Shown piece by piece: positions 27,379-38,012 of a stretch of DNA of 64,000 nucleotides; position 1 is the first letter of the stretch; each line of letters opens with the position of its first letter. The translations under genes were made by a program, and so were the position numbers. The stretch comes from Mycobacterium sherrisii (GTDB lineage Bacteria > Actinomycetota > Actinomycetes > Mycobacteriales > Mycobacteriaceae). The stretch covers positions 50,845 to 114,844 of the forward strand of contig NZ_LQPT01000020.1 of NCBI RefSeq assembly GCF_002102355.1. Direction: 5' to 3'. Below the pieces are notes generated by a model that did no database searches, had not been told where the DNA came from, and saw only the letters and a program-made list of their open reading frames with translations.

Positions 27379-28431
27379 CACGAGTTCGGAGGAGAACCCG
27401 GGACCCATCGCGACGATCAGCCCGGGGCTGCCGGTGGGCGGTGGTTTGGCGATGGTGTCGCGCAGCACGTGCAGCACCGACGCCGACGAGAGATTGGCGA
27501 TCTCGCCCAGCGAGCGCCAGGTCAATTCCAGTGCCTCGGGCCGCAGGCCGAGGGACTTGCCGATCGCCTCGATCACCTTGGGACCGCCCGGATGACTCAC
27601 CCAGGCCCCGATGTCGTCTCGGGTCAGGCCGTGTCGGCTGAGGAACTCATCGACGTCATCGGCCAGGTTCCGTTCGATCACCGGGGCCAACTCCGGCGAT
27701 AGCACCGGCTGCAGCCCCGACGTCCCGACCTGCCACGCCATGACCTGCAGCGAATCGGGGTAGAGGCGGCTGCGTGAATCGACGATGTCGGGACCGCCGG
27801 CCCGCCCCCGCTCGTCGTCTTCGGCGCGCCGGTCCCCCACCGCGACCACCGCGGCCGCCCCGTCGCCGAACATTGCGGTACCGACCAGTCCGGAAACCGT
27901 CGGCTTGACCGTCGGGAAGGTCAGCGAACACAGCTCGACCGACACCAGAGCCGCGACGCCGTGCCCGGCGCCGCGCAGGTAGTCGTGCAAGGCGGCCACG
28001 CCGGCCGCGCCGCCGGCGCAGCCCAGCCCGAACAGCGGCATCCGACGAATGTCCGGGCGCAGACCGAGGCGGCCGGTGATGCGGGCGTCCAGCGATGGCA
28101 CCGCCACTCCGGTGACGGTCGTGGTGGCGATCAGGTCGACGTCCCGGGGCTGCAGGCCGGCCTCGTCGAGGGCGCCCAACAGCGCTTCGCAACCGAGGTC
28201 GACCGCCTTTTCGATGAAGATTTCGTTCGTCTCGGTGAAGTCGGTCAGCGACAGGTATTGCTCCAGCGGCAGTGCCAAATGGCGGCTGTTGACCTTCGCG
28301 CCGGCATGCAACCGCCGGACGATTTCCTCGTGTTCCTGCAGCGCCGGGAGCCGGACGAACTGATCGGTGATCTCGCTCTGGCTGTAGCGGTGTGGCGGCA
28401 ATGCACCGAACACACCTGCGATGACGCTCAT
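27361..28431 (-). CDS. pks11: Type III polyketide synthase Pks11
   Basis: A 356-residue chalcone-synthase-like enzyme. The triad is visible: C138 in [10 protein letters not shown]280 in [10 protein letters not shown] and N313 in IANLSSASV. It ends ...[10 protein letters not shown], like its paralogue Pks10. M. tuberculosis Pks11 makes alkylpyrones from long acyl-CoA starters with malonyl and methylmalonyl units, so a similar reaction is likely. The frame stays open to 28518, but ATG 28431 gives the family start [18 protein letters not shown]. It is the last gene of the pks10-7-8/17-9-11 set, 142 bp after Pks9. Its stop overlaps cyp139. Confidence 0.95.
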   Translation of the reverse strand: MSVIAGVFGALPPHRYSQSEITDQFVRLPALQEHEEIVRRLHAGAKVNSRHLALPLEQYLSLTDFTETNEIFIEKAVDLGCEALLGALDEAGLQPRDVDLIATTTVTGVAVPSLDARITGRLGLRPDIRRMPLFGLGCAGGAAGVAALHDYLRGAGHGVAALVSVELCSLTFPTVKPTVSGLVGTAMFGDGAAAVVAVGDRRAEDDERGRAGGPDIVDSRSRLYPDSLQVMAWQVGTSGLQPVLSPELAPVIERNLADDVDEFLSRHGLTRDDIGAWVSHPGGPKVIEAIGKSLGLRPEALELTWRSLGEIANLSSASVLHVLRDTIAKPPPTGSPGLIVAMGPGFSSELVLLRWH

Positions 28432-28573
28432 ATCTAGCCTCTGCTCAGAACGATTCCCCCACTGCACGAGAGTGTATGCGGCCCCGTTGCGGCCCGCAAA
28501 GATTCGGCTATTCAACACATGTCGGATACGACCGTGGTGGAGTGCGTAATAGCATCCGCCAACCGGGATTTCG

Positions 28574-31500
28574 TCATTCGACGTCGTCGGTGTTGTTGGA
28601 CTTCAGGGCGAGCGCGATCAGCGCATCGGCGCTCAGTGAATCGATGTCGTCCGCACTGACCGTCGAATCGGCCAGCAGTGGTTCGTCCTCGCCGGCCAAC
28701 ACCAGCAACTTGTCCAGCAATCCGGTGCGCCGAAGTTCGCGCAGCGGAATCTTTCTCAGCGTTGCCCAGATCTTGGCGTCTTCGGACTCTGCGCTCGCGT
28801 CGTGCAGCAGTTGCTGACGCAGATGAGCGGCCAGCCCCGACGGAGTAGGAAAGTCGAATATCAGGGTGCGCGACAATGCCAATCCCGTGGCGGCCTTGAG
28901 GCGATTGCGAAGTTCCACACCGGTCAGCGATTCGAAGCCGAAGTCCTGGAAGGCGCGGTCGACGTCGATGTCGCGGCCACTTGAGTGCCCCAGCACCGTT
29001 GCCGCATGCGCGCACACCAACTCCAGCAGCCGCCGATGCTGCTCGTCGGGCGCCAATGTCCGCAGCTCGTCGGCCAGGCCCGCGGCCCGGCTCACCGGCG
29101 CCGGTGTTTCACCGCCGGAGTTCAGCCAGAACCGTTGCCGGGCAAAGCCATACGTCGGAAGAGCGACCCGGCGGGCAGCCAGTCCGCTGAACACCACGGG
29201 CCAACTCACCGGCGCCCCTTGGGAAAATAGCTCGCCGGCCGCGCCGAGTATGGCTTCGACTTCGGACCTGTCCTTGGTCAGCGTCGCGATCGCGGCCGCA
29301 TGTTCATCGCGCAGCGACCGCCCAATCGCGGCGCTCAGGCCCGCCGCGGGACCCAGCTCGACGAACAGCCCGGCTCCCAGCGACTCGGCCGACCGCACAC
29401 CGTCGACGAACCGGACCGGCCGGCGCACATGTTCAACCCAGTAGTCCGCCGATCCGTAGCCGCCTCCGGCCAGCCGTCCAGTCATGTTCGATACCAAACC
29501 AATCCGCGCCTCACGAGGCGTGAGGCCGGCGATGAGATCGCCGAACTCGTCCATCATCGGCTCCATCAGGGGCGAGTGAAACGCGTGCGACACCGCCAGC
29601 CGATGCACGCGAACGCCGCGCTGCGCGAACCTGTCGGCCACCGCGCTCACCGGGCCCTCAGCTCCCGAAATCACCACGGAGTCATCGGCATTGACGGCCG
29701 CGATCGCAACGCCGTCGGACAGCACCGCGGTGACGGCGTCCGCACCGGCGGCGAGCGCGACCATGACGCCGCCGGCCGGAAGGCCGGCCATCAGCCGGCC
29801 CCGCGCCGCCACCAGCCGTGCTGCATCTTCGAGCGTCAGCACATCCGCGACGGCCGCGGCGGTGATCTCGCCCACTGAATGTCCCATCACCAGATCGGGC
29901 TCAATTCCCCAGCTGCGCAACAGCGCCGACAATGCCACGCCGACGGCGAACAGCGCGGGCTGCGCGAACTCGGTGTTGGCCAACAGTTCCGCGTCGTCAC
30001 CCCACACGACGTCGCGCAAATCGGTCCGCGCATGCTGATTCAATGCCGCGACGGCGTCGTCGAAAGTATCGGCGAACACCGGCCACCGGCGGTAGAGCTG
30101 CCGGCCCATGCCCGGCCATTGGGAACCCTGCCCGGGGAACACGAACACGGTCTTGCCCGGGTGCCTGGCCCGCCGTGCCACCGCGTCGGGGTCACCGGCG
30201 GCCAGCCGCGTCAAACCCGTTGTCAGCACCTGCCGATCGCTACCCACCAGTACCGCTCGATGCTCGAACACCGAACGGGTGGTGACCAGTGACCAGGCGA
30301 CGTCAGAGACCGCCAGATCCGGGTCGGCGGCGACATGGGCGGCCAGCCGTGCCGCCTGGTTGGCCAACGCCTGGGTCGAGCGGGCCGACAGCACCCAGGC
30401 CACCGGCGTCCGCTGGTGAGCCGGCCTGTCCGCGGGCGGCGGGGCGGGCGCCTGCTCGAGGATCACGTGAGCGTTGGTCCCGCCCATGCCGAACGACGAC
30501 ACCCCTGCCCGCCGCGGCCGGCCCGGTGCCGGCCAGCCGGCCGGCGCGGAATTGACCTGCAGGCCATAGCCTTTCAGATCGCCGGCATCTGCTCCGTCGT
30601 AATTGAGGCTCGCCGGGATCAAGTCGTTTTCCAGGGCCAGTACCGTTTTCAGCAGGCCGGTGACGCCGGCGGCGGCTCCGGTGTGGCCGATGTTCGTCTT
30701 GACCGAGCCGACGTGTACCGGATCGTCCCGTCGTTCGCCGAAGATCTCCCCCAGGGCACCGGCCTCGACCGGGTCGCCGACCTGGGTTCCGGTGCCGTGC
30801 GCCTCGACGTAGTCGATATCCCGGCTGCCGAGACCGGCATCTGCCAGCGCGCGACGGATGACCGCGGCCTGCGCCTGGGGGGACGGCACGGTCTGGCCGA
30901 CGGAGCTGTGTCCGGCATTGTTGACCGCTGTTGCGCGGATGACGGCGCGGACTCGATCCCCGTCCTTGACGGCGGCGGGCAGCGGCTTCAGCAGCACCAT
31001 CCCGGCGCCCTCGGACCGCACGTAGCCGTCCGCACGGCCATCGAAGGCGTAGGTGCGCCCGGACGCGGACAGGGCGCCAAATTCCTGTTCCAGCATTGCC
31101 GTTTCGTCGGCCAGATTGAGGTGGACACCCCCGGCGATGGCCAGCGCTGCCGCACCCGAGCGGACGCTCTCGCAGGCCAGGTGGACGGCGACCAATGACG
31201 ACGACTGTGCGGTATCGATCACCATGCTGGTGCCCTGCACACCGAAGGCGTAGGAGATCCTGTTCGCGATCATGGCGCGGCTGAGCCCGCCGAACGAATG
31301 GTGGTCGAGGTGGTCGGCGCCCGCGCGAAGCGTGAGAACGGCATAATCGTCGTTCATGGCGCCGAGATAGATCGAAACCTGTTGGCCGCGCAGGCTATCC
31401 GGGATCAGGCGAGCGTCTTCGCACAGTTCCCACGCCAGTTCGAGCGCCAGCCGCTGGCGCGGGTCCATCGCGCGGGCCTCGCGGGGCGAGAGGTTGAAGA

Positions 31501-31642
31501 AGTCCGCGTCGAACTCGGCGACGTTTCCGGGAAGCCGGTTCTCTTCGCGTCCGTCCCGCAGCACGTTCCAGAACTCATCCGGGCTGCTGGCCCCGGGTAG
31601 CCGGCAGGCCAGGCCGATGATCGCTACGTCCGTGGGCGACAT
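28574..31642 (-). CDS. pks9: Type I polyketide synthase Pks9: KS(Q)-AT-ACP
   Basis: A 1022-residue monomodular PKS without reductive domains. The KS (about 1-415) carries Q146 in place of the catalytic cysteine (DTAQSSSL; codon CAG at 31205-31207), while both histidine motifs remain (EAHGTGT, NIGHT). Such KS-Q domains decarboxylate the acyl-ACP and mark loading modules. The AT has GHSVGE and HAFH, the malonyl-type signature. The ACP reads [14 protein letters not shown], with Glu instead of Asp before the phosphopantetheine serine. The C-terminus [17 protein letters not shown] looks like a docking tail, and no N-terminal docking helix exists, which also suits a first module. The start overlaps the Pks8/17 stop by one base. 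Confidence 0.93.
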   Translation of the reverse strand: MSPTDVAIIGLACRLPGASSPDEFWNVLRDGREENRLPGNVAEFDADFFNLSPREARAMDPRQRLALELAWELCEDARLIPDSLRGQQVSIYLGAMNDDYAVLTLRAGADHLDHHSFGGLSRAMIANRISYAFGVQGTSMVIDTAQSSSLVAVHLACESVRSGAAALAIAGGVHLNLADETAMLEQEFGALSASGRTYAFDGRADGYVRSEGAGMVLLKPLPAAVKDGDRVRAVIRATAVNNAGHSSVGQTVPSPQAQAAVIRRALADAGLGSRDIDYVEAHGTGTQVGDPVEAGALGEIFGERRDDPVHVGSVKTNIGHTGAAAGVTGLLKTVLALENDLIPASLNYDGADAGDLKGYGLQVNSAPAGWPAPGRPRRAGVSSFGMGGTNAHVILEQAPAPPPADRPAHQRTPVAWVLSARSTQALANQAARLAAHVAADPDLAVSDVAWSLVTTRSVFEHRAVLVGSDRQVLTTGLTRLAAGDPDAVARRARHPGKTVFVFPGQGSQWPGMGRQLYRRWPVFADTFDDAVAALNQHARTDLRDVVWGDDAELLANTEFAQPALFAVGVALSALLRSWGIEPDLVMGHSVGEITAAAVADVLTLEDAARLVAARGRLMAGLPAGGVMVALAAGADAVTAVLSDGVAIAAVNADDSVVISGAEGPVSAVADRFAQRGVRVHRLAVSHAFHSPLMEPMMDEFGDLIAGLTPREARIGLVSNMTGRLAGGGYGSADYWVEHVRRPVRFVDGVRSAESLGAGLFVELGPAAGLSAAIGRSLRDEHAAAIATLTKDRSEVEAILGAAGELFSQGAPVSWPVVFSGLAARRVALPTYGFARQRFWLNSGGETPAPVSRAAGLADELRTLAPDEQHRRLLELVCAHAATVLGHSSGRDIDVDRAFQDFGFESLTGVELRNRLKAATGLALSRTLIFDFPTPSGLAAHLRQQLLHDASAESEDAKIWATLRKIPLRELRRTGLLDKLLVLAGEDEPLLADSTVSADDIDSLSADALIALALKSNNTDDVE

Positions 31643-34600
31643 CAGGGGCCGTAGTCGTCATCGAGGATGGCGAACAGTTCGCGTTCGGTGGCGGTGGCGA
31701 TGTCGTCGTCGAGCAGCTGCGTTTGGTCGGGCGGGGCCGGCGACGGGGTTTCCAGCTCGGCCAGGATGGCCTGAATGCGGACGGCCAGGCGGGTCTTGTC
31801 GTCGTCTGTCCAGCCGGGTTGGTTGACCAATGTCTGTAGTTCGCGGGCGATGTCGTTGAACCGAGCCAGTCGATCGGGTTCGGCGGCGGCTGACCCGGTG
31901 GTCGCGGAGCTCAGATGTCCATCGATATGTTCGGCCAGCGCCGCCGGGGTCGGGTAGTCGAAGATCAGATTGGGTGAAAGGGTAAGTCCTGTAGCGGTTT
32001 TCAGCCGATTGCGTAGTTCGACCGCGGTCAGTGAGTCGAAGCCGAGATCCTGGAACGGCAGCGTGGCCTCGAGATCGACGCTCGATCGACCCAGCACCGT
32101 TGCGGCGTTGGTGCACACCAATTCCACCAATTGGTGGTGACGCTGCTCGGGGCTCAGCCCCTGCAGCCGGGTGGCCAGCCCCGACATCGACACGGCAGCG
32201 CCGGCATCGCTGATGAGCCGACGGCCCGGTCGGGCGACCAGGTCGCGCAGCACCGGGGGCACGGCGCCGTGTGCGCCCAATCCCGACGCGTCGATGCGCG
32301 CGGCCACCAGCAGCGGGCGATCGGCCAACATGGCCTCGTCGAATAGCTGTAGCGCGTGCGGGGTGGACAACGGCGCCAGCCCGATTCGGCTCATGCGGGC
32401 CTTGTCGCGCTCGTCGAGGTGTGCGGTCATGCCGCTGGCCTGTTCCCACAACCCCCACGCCACCGACAACCCCGGCAGACCCTGCGCCCGCCGCGCGGCA
32501 GCCAGCGCATCAAGAAAACTGTTGGCCGCCGCATAATTGCCCTGCCCGGGCGAACCGACAATACCGGCCATCGACGAAAACAACACAAACGCCGACAAAT
32601 CACGATCACGGGTCAACTCGTGCAAATTCCAGGCACCATCAACCTTGGCCCGCAACACCGCATCCACCCGATCCGCCGACAACGAACCAATCAACCCATC
32701 ATCGAGCACACCCGCAGCATGAAACACCCCCCGCAACGGAAACCGCGCCGGCAACCCCGCAATCAACTCAGCCACCGCCACACGATCGGCCACATCACAG
32801 GCCACCACCGACACCTGCGCCCCCGCCCCGGTCAACCCCTCCACCACCGCGCTGACACCGTCAGCCTCCCCACCGCGACGACTAACCAACACCACATGCC
32901 CCACCCCATACCGAGCCACCAGATGCGCAGCCACCGCCGCACCGACCATCCCGGTACCCCCAGTCACCACCACACTGCCGCCAGCCAGGCTGCCCCCCGC
33001 CGTCGCAAGCACCCGATCCCCCGGACCGTCCGGCAGTGTCAGAACCACCTTGCCGATCTGGCGGGCCTGGCTGACAAACCGATACGCCGCGGACGCCGAA
33101 CGCACGTCAAAGGCCTTGCTGGGCAACGGCTTCAACACCCCCGCAGCGAACAGACTCATCAACTCGGTCAGCATCGACGCGATGAGGTCGGGTCCGGCTT
33201 CCATCAGGTCGAAAGCGCGGTAGCGCACACCCTCGGGCATCGCAGCAGGGTCGCGCAGATCGGTCTTACCCATCTCGATGAACCGCCCACCACCGACCAA
33301 CAACCGCAACGACGCATCCAAAAACTCCCCCGCCAACGAGTTGAGCACCACATCCACCCCGGCCCCACCCGTGGTCACCAAAAACTTCTGCTCAAACTCC
33401 ACACTACGGGTATCACCAATGTGATCATCATCAAAACCCAACGCCCGCAACACATCCCACTTACCCCGACTGGCAGTGACAAACACCTCCGCACCCCAAA
33501 ACCGCGCCAACTGCACCGCCGCCATACCCACCCCACCGGTAGCCGCATGCACCAAGACCCGCTCCCCAGCCCGCACCCCGGCCAACACCGACAACCCATA
33601 CAACGCCGTCAAAAACACCACCGGCACCCCAGCCGCCTGCGCCAACGACCACCCCGCCGGCACCACCGTCACCAACCGCGCATCCACCACCGCCTCAGAA
33701 CCCACCACCCCCAACAAACCCATCACCACATCACCCACGGCAAGCCCCCCAACACCAGAACCCACCTCAACCACCACGCCAGCACCCTCAGCACCGAGTT
33801 CACCACCACCGGGATACATCCCCAACGCCACCAACACATCCCGAAAGTTGACCCCCACCGCAGCCACCGCAACCCGCACCTGCCCCGACCCCAACTCGGT
33901 GCCAGGCGCCGGAACGACCACGACGTCCTCCAAAGTGCCACCCCCACCGGCGGCCAAACGCCAGCCGCCGGCCGGTAATTCGAGCACGGCTCCGGCCCCG
34001 ACCGCTACCAGTCGCGCGGCGTGGGCAACACCGGAACGCACCACCAACTGCGGTTCCCCACAACCGATCACATCGCCAATCTCCAACGAACCGTCCGAAT
34101 CGACCAACACCACCCGACCCGGCTGCTCAGCCTGCGCCGCCCGCACCAACCCCCACACCGCCGCACCCGCCAAATCCACCACACCCTCACCGGCCAACCC
34201 CACCGCACCACGCGTCAACACCACCAACACACGACCATCCGCACCAGCCAACCACGACTGCAACACCCCCAACGCCTCATGCGTGGCCGCATACACCCCC
34301 GCCACCGAATCCCCCAACGGCGGCTCCCACACCCACACCCCCCCAACACCAACCCCATTGACCTCCACCGACACCGGCGACCAGGCAAGCTCATACAGGC
34401 CCCCGGCGCCGCCGGCCGCGGCGGCCAATGCGGCCGACAGCGCGCCGATCGAGATCGGCCGGACCACCAATTCGCGCACCGACAACACCGGCAACCCGGA
34501 TCCGTCGGCGAGATCCACCGACACCGCGCTGATGCCAACCGGCGCGATCCGCACCCGGACCCGCGACGCGCCCGCGGCATGCAAACAGACGCCCTGCCAC

Positions 34601-37600
34601 GAGAACGGCAACATCGTCTCGGCCTGGTCACCGACGACGCCCATCGCGTGCAGGGCCGCGTCCAGTAGCACGGGATGAATCCCGAAGCCGCCGACCGTCA
34701 CCCCCTCGGGCACGCCGACCTCGGCGAAAACGGCGTTGTCCAAGCGCCACATGGCGTGCAGACCCCGGAAGGCCGGACCGTATTCGTAACCACGTTGCGT
34801 CAACTGCGGGTAGGCGTCGGTGACGTCCACCGCGGCGGCCCCGACCGGGGGCCACACCGACAGGTCCGCGGCGGGCTCGGGTTCTGTTGCGCTCAGCGTG
34901 CCTTGCGCGTGCAGCACCCAGGCCGAATCCGGCGCCGCGCCACGCGAATACACCCACACGGCCCGCGCGCCGGACTCGCCCGCGGCATCCACGACGACCT
35001 GCACGCGGGCGTTGACTCCCGACGGCAATACCAGCGGCCCCAGCAGGGTGAGCTCTTCCACCACCGAGCAGCCGACCTCGTCCCCGGCCCGCAACGCCAA
35101 TTCGACAAAACCCGCACCGGGGAACAGCATCACTCCGTCGACGATGTGGTCGGCCAGCCACGGCGCGCCGCCCACCGACAGTGAACCCGTCAGCACGACG
35201 CCGCCGGAGTCGGGCCGTTCGATCACCGCGCCGAGCAAGGGATGCGCGGTGCGGGCCAGGCCGACACCGCTGACGTTTCCGGATGCCACGGCCCCGAGCG
35301 GCAGCCAGAACCGTTGGTGGGTAAACGCATAGGTGGGGAGGTCGACCCGGCGCCCCTCGCCCACTGCCGCGGGCCATTTGACGTCCACGCCGATGGTGTA
35401 CAGCTGGCCGAGCGCGGTCAGCGCCGATTCCACTTCCGGGCGGTTATTGGCCAGCAGGGCGACCGAGGTGGCTTTCCCGCTGGTCAACGATTGTTCGACG
35501 GCGGCGGTCAGACCACGACCGGGACCGACCTCGATGAATGCCTTGGCGCCCAGCGACTCAGCGGTTCGCACACCGTCGGCGAAACGCACCGGCCGGCGCA
35601 CATGTTCGACCCAATATCGCGGCGAACCGTATCCCGGGCCGGCCAGCTCTCCGGTCAGGTTGGAGATCAAGGCGATTCGCGGCGGCGACGGAGAGATCCC
35701 GGTGACCCGCCGGGTGAACTCGTCGAGCATCGGTTCCATCAAGGGGGAATGAAAGGCGTGCGACACGGCCAGCCGGTGAGTTCGCCGTCCCTGCTGCGCC
35801 AGCAGGTCCGCGGCAGCGGTGACGGCGGCGTCGGCGCCCGAGATCACCACGGCGTTGGGGCCGTTGACCGCGGCGATGTCGATCCGATCGGTTAGCAGCG
35901 GCGAAACGTCGGCTTCTCCGGCGGCGACCGCGACCATGGCGCCACCCGGCGGCAGCGCCGCCATCATGCGGCCCCGGGCGGCGACCACCTGCGCGGCGTC
36001 CGGCAGCGACAGCACGCCGGCCACGTGGGCCGCGGTGATCTCACCGACGGAATGGCCGGTGACGATGTCGGGGTCCACCCCCCAGTGCCGCAGCAGCGCC
36101 GCTGCGGCCGCCTCGACGGCGAACAATGCGGGCTGAGCGAATTCGGTGTTCTCCAGCAGGTCGGGGTCGCTACCCCAGATCACTTGTCGCAGCGGCAGTC
36201 TCAATAACGGGTCGAGCGCCGCGGCGACGTCGTCGAACGCGTCCGCGAACTCGCCGTAGCGGTCGTAAAGCTGCTGTCCCATCCCGAGCCATTGGGCACC
36301 CTGGCCGGGAAAGACGAACACCGTCTTGCCCGCCGAGCGGACCCGCCCGGCGGCCACACCGGCGCCGGGCTCGACGGCCACCAGTTCGCGCAGTCCTTGC
36401 AGTAGCCGGTCACGGCCGGCGCCGACCACCACGGCCCGATGGTCGAACACCGCGCGGGTCGTCACCAGCGACCAGGCGATGTCGCGGGGACTCAGGTCCG
36501 CGTGTTCGGACGCGTGCACGAGCAGCCGTGCGGCCTGGCTGGTCAGCGCCTGTTCGGTACGGGCCGACAGTACCCATGCGGTGGCACCCGGATCGGGTTG
36601 GGCCGCAACGGGTTCAGTGTCGGGCGCCTGTTCGATGATGACGTGGGCGTTGGTACCGCTGATCCCGAACGACGACACCCCGGCGCGGCGCGGCCCGTCG
36701 TGCTGGGGCCAGTCTCGGGACTCGGTGAGCACCGACACCGCTCCCGCCGACCAATCCACGTGGGGTGAGGGCACATCCACGTGCAGCGTCTGCGGCAGCA
36801 CCCCGTGCCGGATGGCCTGAATCATCTTGATGACGCCGGCCACGCCGGCGGCGGCCGAGGTGTGGCCGATGTTGGATTTGATCGAGCCCAGCCACAGTGG
36901 GCGGTCGACGGTCCGGTCCTGGCCATAGGTGGCCAACAAGGCTTGCGCCTCAATCGGATCACCCAGCACGGTGCCGGTGCCATGTCCCTCGACGACGTCG
37001 ACGTCGGCGGCGGTCAATCCGGCGTTGGCCAGCGCCGTGCGGATGACCCGTTGCTGGGAAGGCCCGTTCGGCGCGGTCAGTCCGTTGGAGGCGCCATCCT
37101 GGTTGACGGCGGTGCCGCGTACCAGCGCCAGCACGGGATGACCGGCTCGGCGCGCATCGGCGAGGCGCTCCACCACCAGCACTCCGGCGCCCTCCGCCCA
37201 CGCCGTCCCATCGGCGGCCCCGGCGTACACCTTGCACCGGCCATCCGGCGCCAACGCTCGCTGACGGCTGAACTCGACGAACGCGGCGGGCGTCGCCATC
37301 ACCGTGACACCACCGACCAGCGCCAGGTCGCATTCGCCGGATCGCAGCGACTGTGCCGCCAGATGCAGCGCCACCAATGACGACGAGCACGCCGTATCGA
37401 TCGACACCGCCGGGCCTTCCAGTCCCAACACGTAGGAGACCCGGCCCGAAGTGACGCTCAGTGTCGAGCCGGTGAGCCCGTACCCTTCCAGTTCGCCCTC
37501 GACCTGACCGCCATACCCGGCGTGGATCACACCGGCGAACACACCGGTCGCCGAGCCGCGCAGGCCGAGCGGGTCAATCCCGGTGCGCTCCAATGCTTCC

Positions 37601-37995
37601 CAGGACAGCTCGAGCATCAGACGTTGTTGCGGATCCATCGCCAGCGCTTCGCTGGGGCCGACGTTGAAGAAACCGGCGTCGAAATCACCCGCGTCGGCGA
37701 GAAATGAACCCTGGTTGACATACATCTTCCCGGGTGCGTCGGGGTCGGGGTCGTAGAGTCCCGCGATATCCCAGCCGCGATCGGCCGGGAAATCCGAGAC
37801 GGCGTCGCGGCCCTTAACGACCATGTCCCACAGTGCCTCCGGCGAATCGGCACCGCCCGGATACCGGCACGCCATGCCCACCACCGCCACCGGCTCGGAC
37901 AGCCGGCCTTCCAACTCGGCCACCCGACGACGCGAGCGCCGCAGATCTGCGGTCAGCCGCTTGAGGTAATCAAGATGTTTGTCGGTGTCCGACAC
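31642..37995 (-). CDS. pks8: Type I polyketide synthase Pks8/17, full-length fused module
   Basis: A 2117-residue, fully reducing module: docking helix (residues 8-30, [20 protein letters not shown]), KS with C203 (DTACSSS), AT with S649 (GHSVG) and HAFH at 746-749 (malonyl type), DH with H950 ([14 protein letters not shown]), ER with the NADPH loop [16 protein letters not shown] with [11 protein letters not shown] and [14 protein letters not shown] ([11 protein letters not shown]) and a C-terminal docking region. In M. tuberculosis this protein is split into Pks8 and Pks17; here it is continuous. The start is GTG 37995 with AAGGAG. Residues about 928-1875 are encoded by DNA apparently identical to pks7. 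No thioesterase. Confidence 0.94.
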   Translation of the reverse strand: MSDTDKHLDYLKRLTADLRRSRRRVAELEGRLSEPVAVVGMACRYPGGADSPEALWDMVVKGRDAVSDFPADRGWDIAGLYDPDPDAPGKMYVNQGSFLADAGDFDAGFFNVGPSEALAMDPQQRLMLELSWEALERTGIDPLGLRGSATGVFAGVIHAGYGGQVEGELEGYGLTGSTLSVTSGRVSYVLGLEGPAVSIDTACSSSLVALHLAAQSLRSGECDLALVGGVTVMATPAAFVEFSRQRALAPDGRCKVYAGAADGTAWAEGAGVLVVERLADARRAGHPVLALVRGTAVNQDGASNGLTAPNGPSQQRVIRTALANAGLTAADVDVVEGHGTGTVLGDPIEAQALLATYGQDRTVDRPLWLGSIKSNIGHTSAAAGVAGVIKMIQAIRHGVLPQTLHVDVPSPHVDWSAGAVSVLTESRDWPQHDGPRRAGVSSFGISGTNAHVIIEQAPDTEPVAAQPDPGATAWVLSARTEQALTSQAARLLVHASEHADLSPRDIAWSLVTTRAVFDHRAVVVGAGRDRLLQGLRELVAVEPGAGVAAGRVRSAGKTVFVFPGQGAQWLGMGQQLYDRYGEFADAFDDVAAALDPLLRLPLRQVIWGSDPDLLENTEFAQPALFAVEAAAAALLRHWGVDPDIVTGHSVGEITAAHVAGVLSLPDAAQVVAARGRMMAALPPGGAMVAVAAGEADVSPLLTDRIDIAAVNGPNAVVISGADAAVTAAADLLAQQGRRTHRLAVSHAFHSPLMEPMLDEFTRRVTGISPSPPRIALISNLTGELAGPGYGSPRYWVEHVRRPVRFADGVRTAESLGAKAFIEVGPGRGLTAAVEQSLTSGKATSVALLANNRPEVESALTALGQLYTIGVDVKWPAAVGEGRRVDLPTYAFTHQRFWLPLGAVASGNVSGVGLARTAHPLLGAVIERPDSGGVVLTGSLSVGGAPWLADHIVDGVMLFPGAGFVELALRAGDEVGCSVVEELTLLGPLVLPSGVNARVQVVVDAAGESGARAVWVYSRGAAPDSAWVLHAQGTLSATEPEPAADLSVWPPVGAAAVDVTDAYPQLTQRGYEYGPAFRGLHAMWRLDNAVFAEVGVPEGVTVGGFGIHPVLLDAALHAMGVVGDQAETMLPFSWQGVCLHAAGASRVRVRIAPVGISAVSVDLADGSGLPVLSVRELVVRPISIGALSAALAAAAGGAGGLYELAWSPVSVEVNGVGVGGVWVWEPPLGDSVAGVYAATHEALGVLQSWLAGADGRVLVVLTRGAVGLAGEGVVDLAGAAVWGLVRAAQAEQPGRVVLVDSDGSLEIGDVIGCGEPQLVVRSGVAHAARLVAVGAGAVLELPAGGWRLAAGGGGTLEDVVVVPAPGTELGSGQVRVAVAAVGVNFRDVLVALGMYPGGGELGAEGAGVVVEVGSGVGGLAVGDVVMGLLGVVGSEAVVDARLVTVVPAGWSLAQAAGVPVVFLTALYGLSVLAGVRAGERVLVHAATGGVGMAAVQLARFWGAEVFVTASRGKWDVLRALGFDDDHIGDTRSVEFEQKFLVTTGGAGVDVVLNSLAGEFLDASLRLLVGGGRFIEMGKTDLRDPAAMPEGVRYRAFDLMEAGPDLIASMLTELMSLFAAGVLKPLPSKAFDVRSASAAYRFVSQARQIGKVVLTLPDGPGDRVLATAGGSLAGGSVVVTGGTGMVGAAVAAHLVARYGVGHVVLVSRRGGEADGVSAVVEGLTGAGAQVSVVACDVADRVAVAELIAGLPARFPLRGVFHAAGVLDDGLIGSLSADRVDAVLRAKVDGAWNLHELTRDRDLSAFVLFSSMAGIVGSPGQGNYAAANSFLDALAAARRAQGLPGLSVAWGLWEQASGMTAHLDERDKARMSRIGLAPLSTPHALQLFDEAMLADRPLLVAARIDASGLGAHGAVPPVLRDLVARPGRRLISDAGAAVSMSGLATRLQGLSPEQRHHQLVELVCTNAATVLGRSSVDLEATLPFQDLGFDSLTAVELRNRLKTATGLTLSPNLIFDYPTPAALAEHIDGHLSSATTGSAAAEPDRLARFNDIARELQTLVNQPGWTDDDKTRLAVRIQAILAELETPSPAPPDQTQLLDDDIATATERELFAILDDDYGP
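31934..32055 (-). repeat. Second homology tract, ACP region of pks8/17
   Basis: 122 bp matching 38308-38429 with four mismatches (offset 6,374 bp). It encodes the ACP core [24 protein letters not shown] and the following [12 protein letters not shown]. It is separated from the large block by divergent sequence. Confidence 0.85.
32372..35214 (-). repeat. 2,843-bp block shared with pks7 (copy in pks8/17)
   Basis: This block matches 38755-41597 at a constant offset of 6,383 bp. It encodes the DH-ER-KR part from ERPDSGGVV to RIGLAP. All segments I compared were identical, and frames read on either strand through both copies give identical translations. Outside it the sequence changes sharply on both sides. 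Confidence 0.93.
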
Positions 37996-38012
37996 TGGCG
38001 CTCCTTGGGCTC

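Noticed and set aside
32356-33978. His/Pro/Arg-rich plus-strand frames duplicated at 38514-40361 and 33476-34678/39859-41061
   Set aside because: They mirror the pks coding strand and repeat only because the PKS DNA is duplicated. Composition is typical of antisense reading of GTG/GGG-rich codons.
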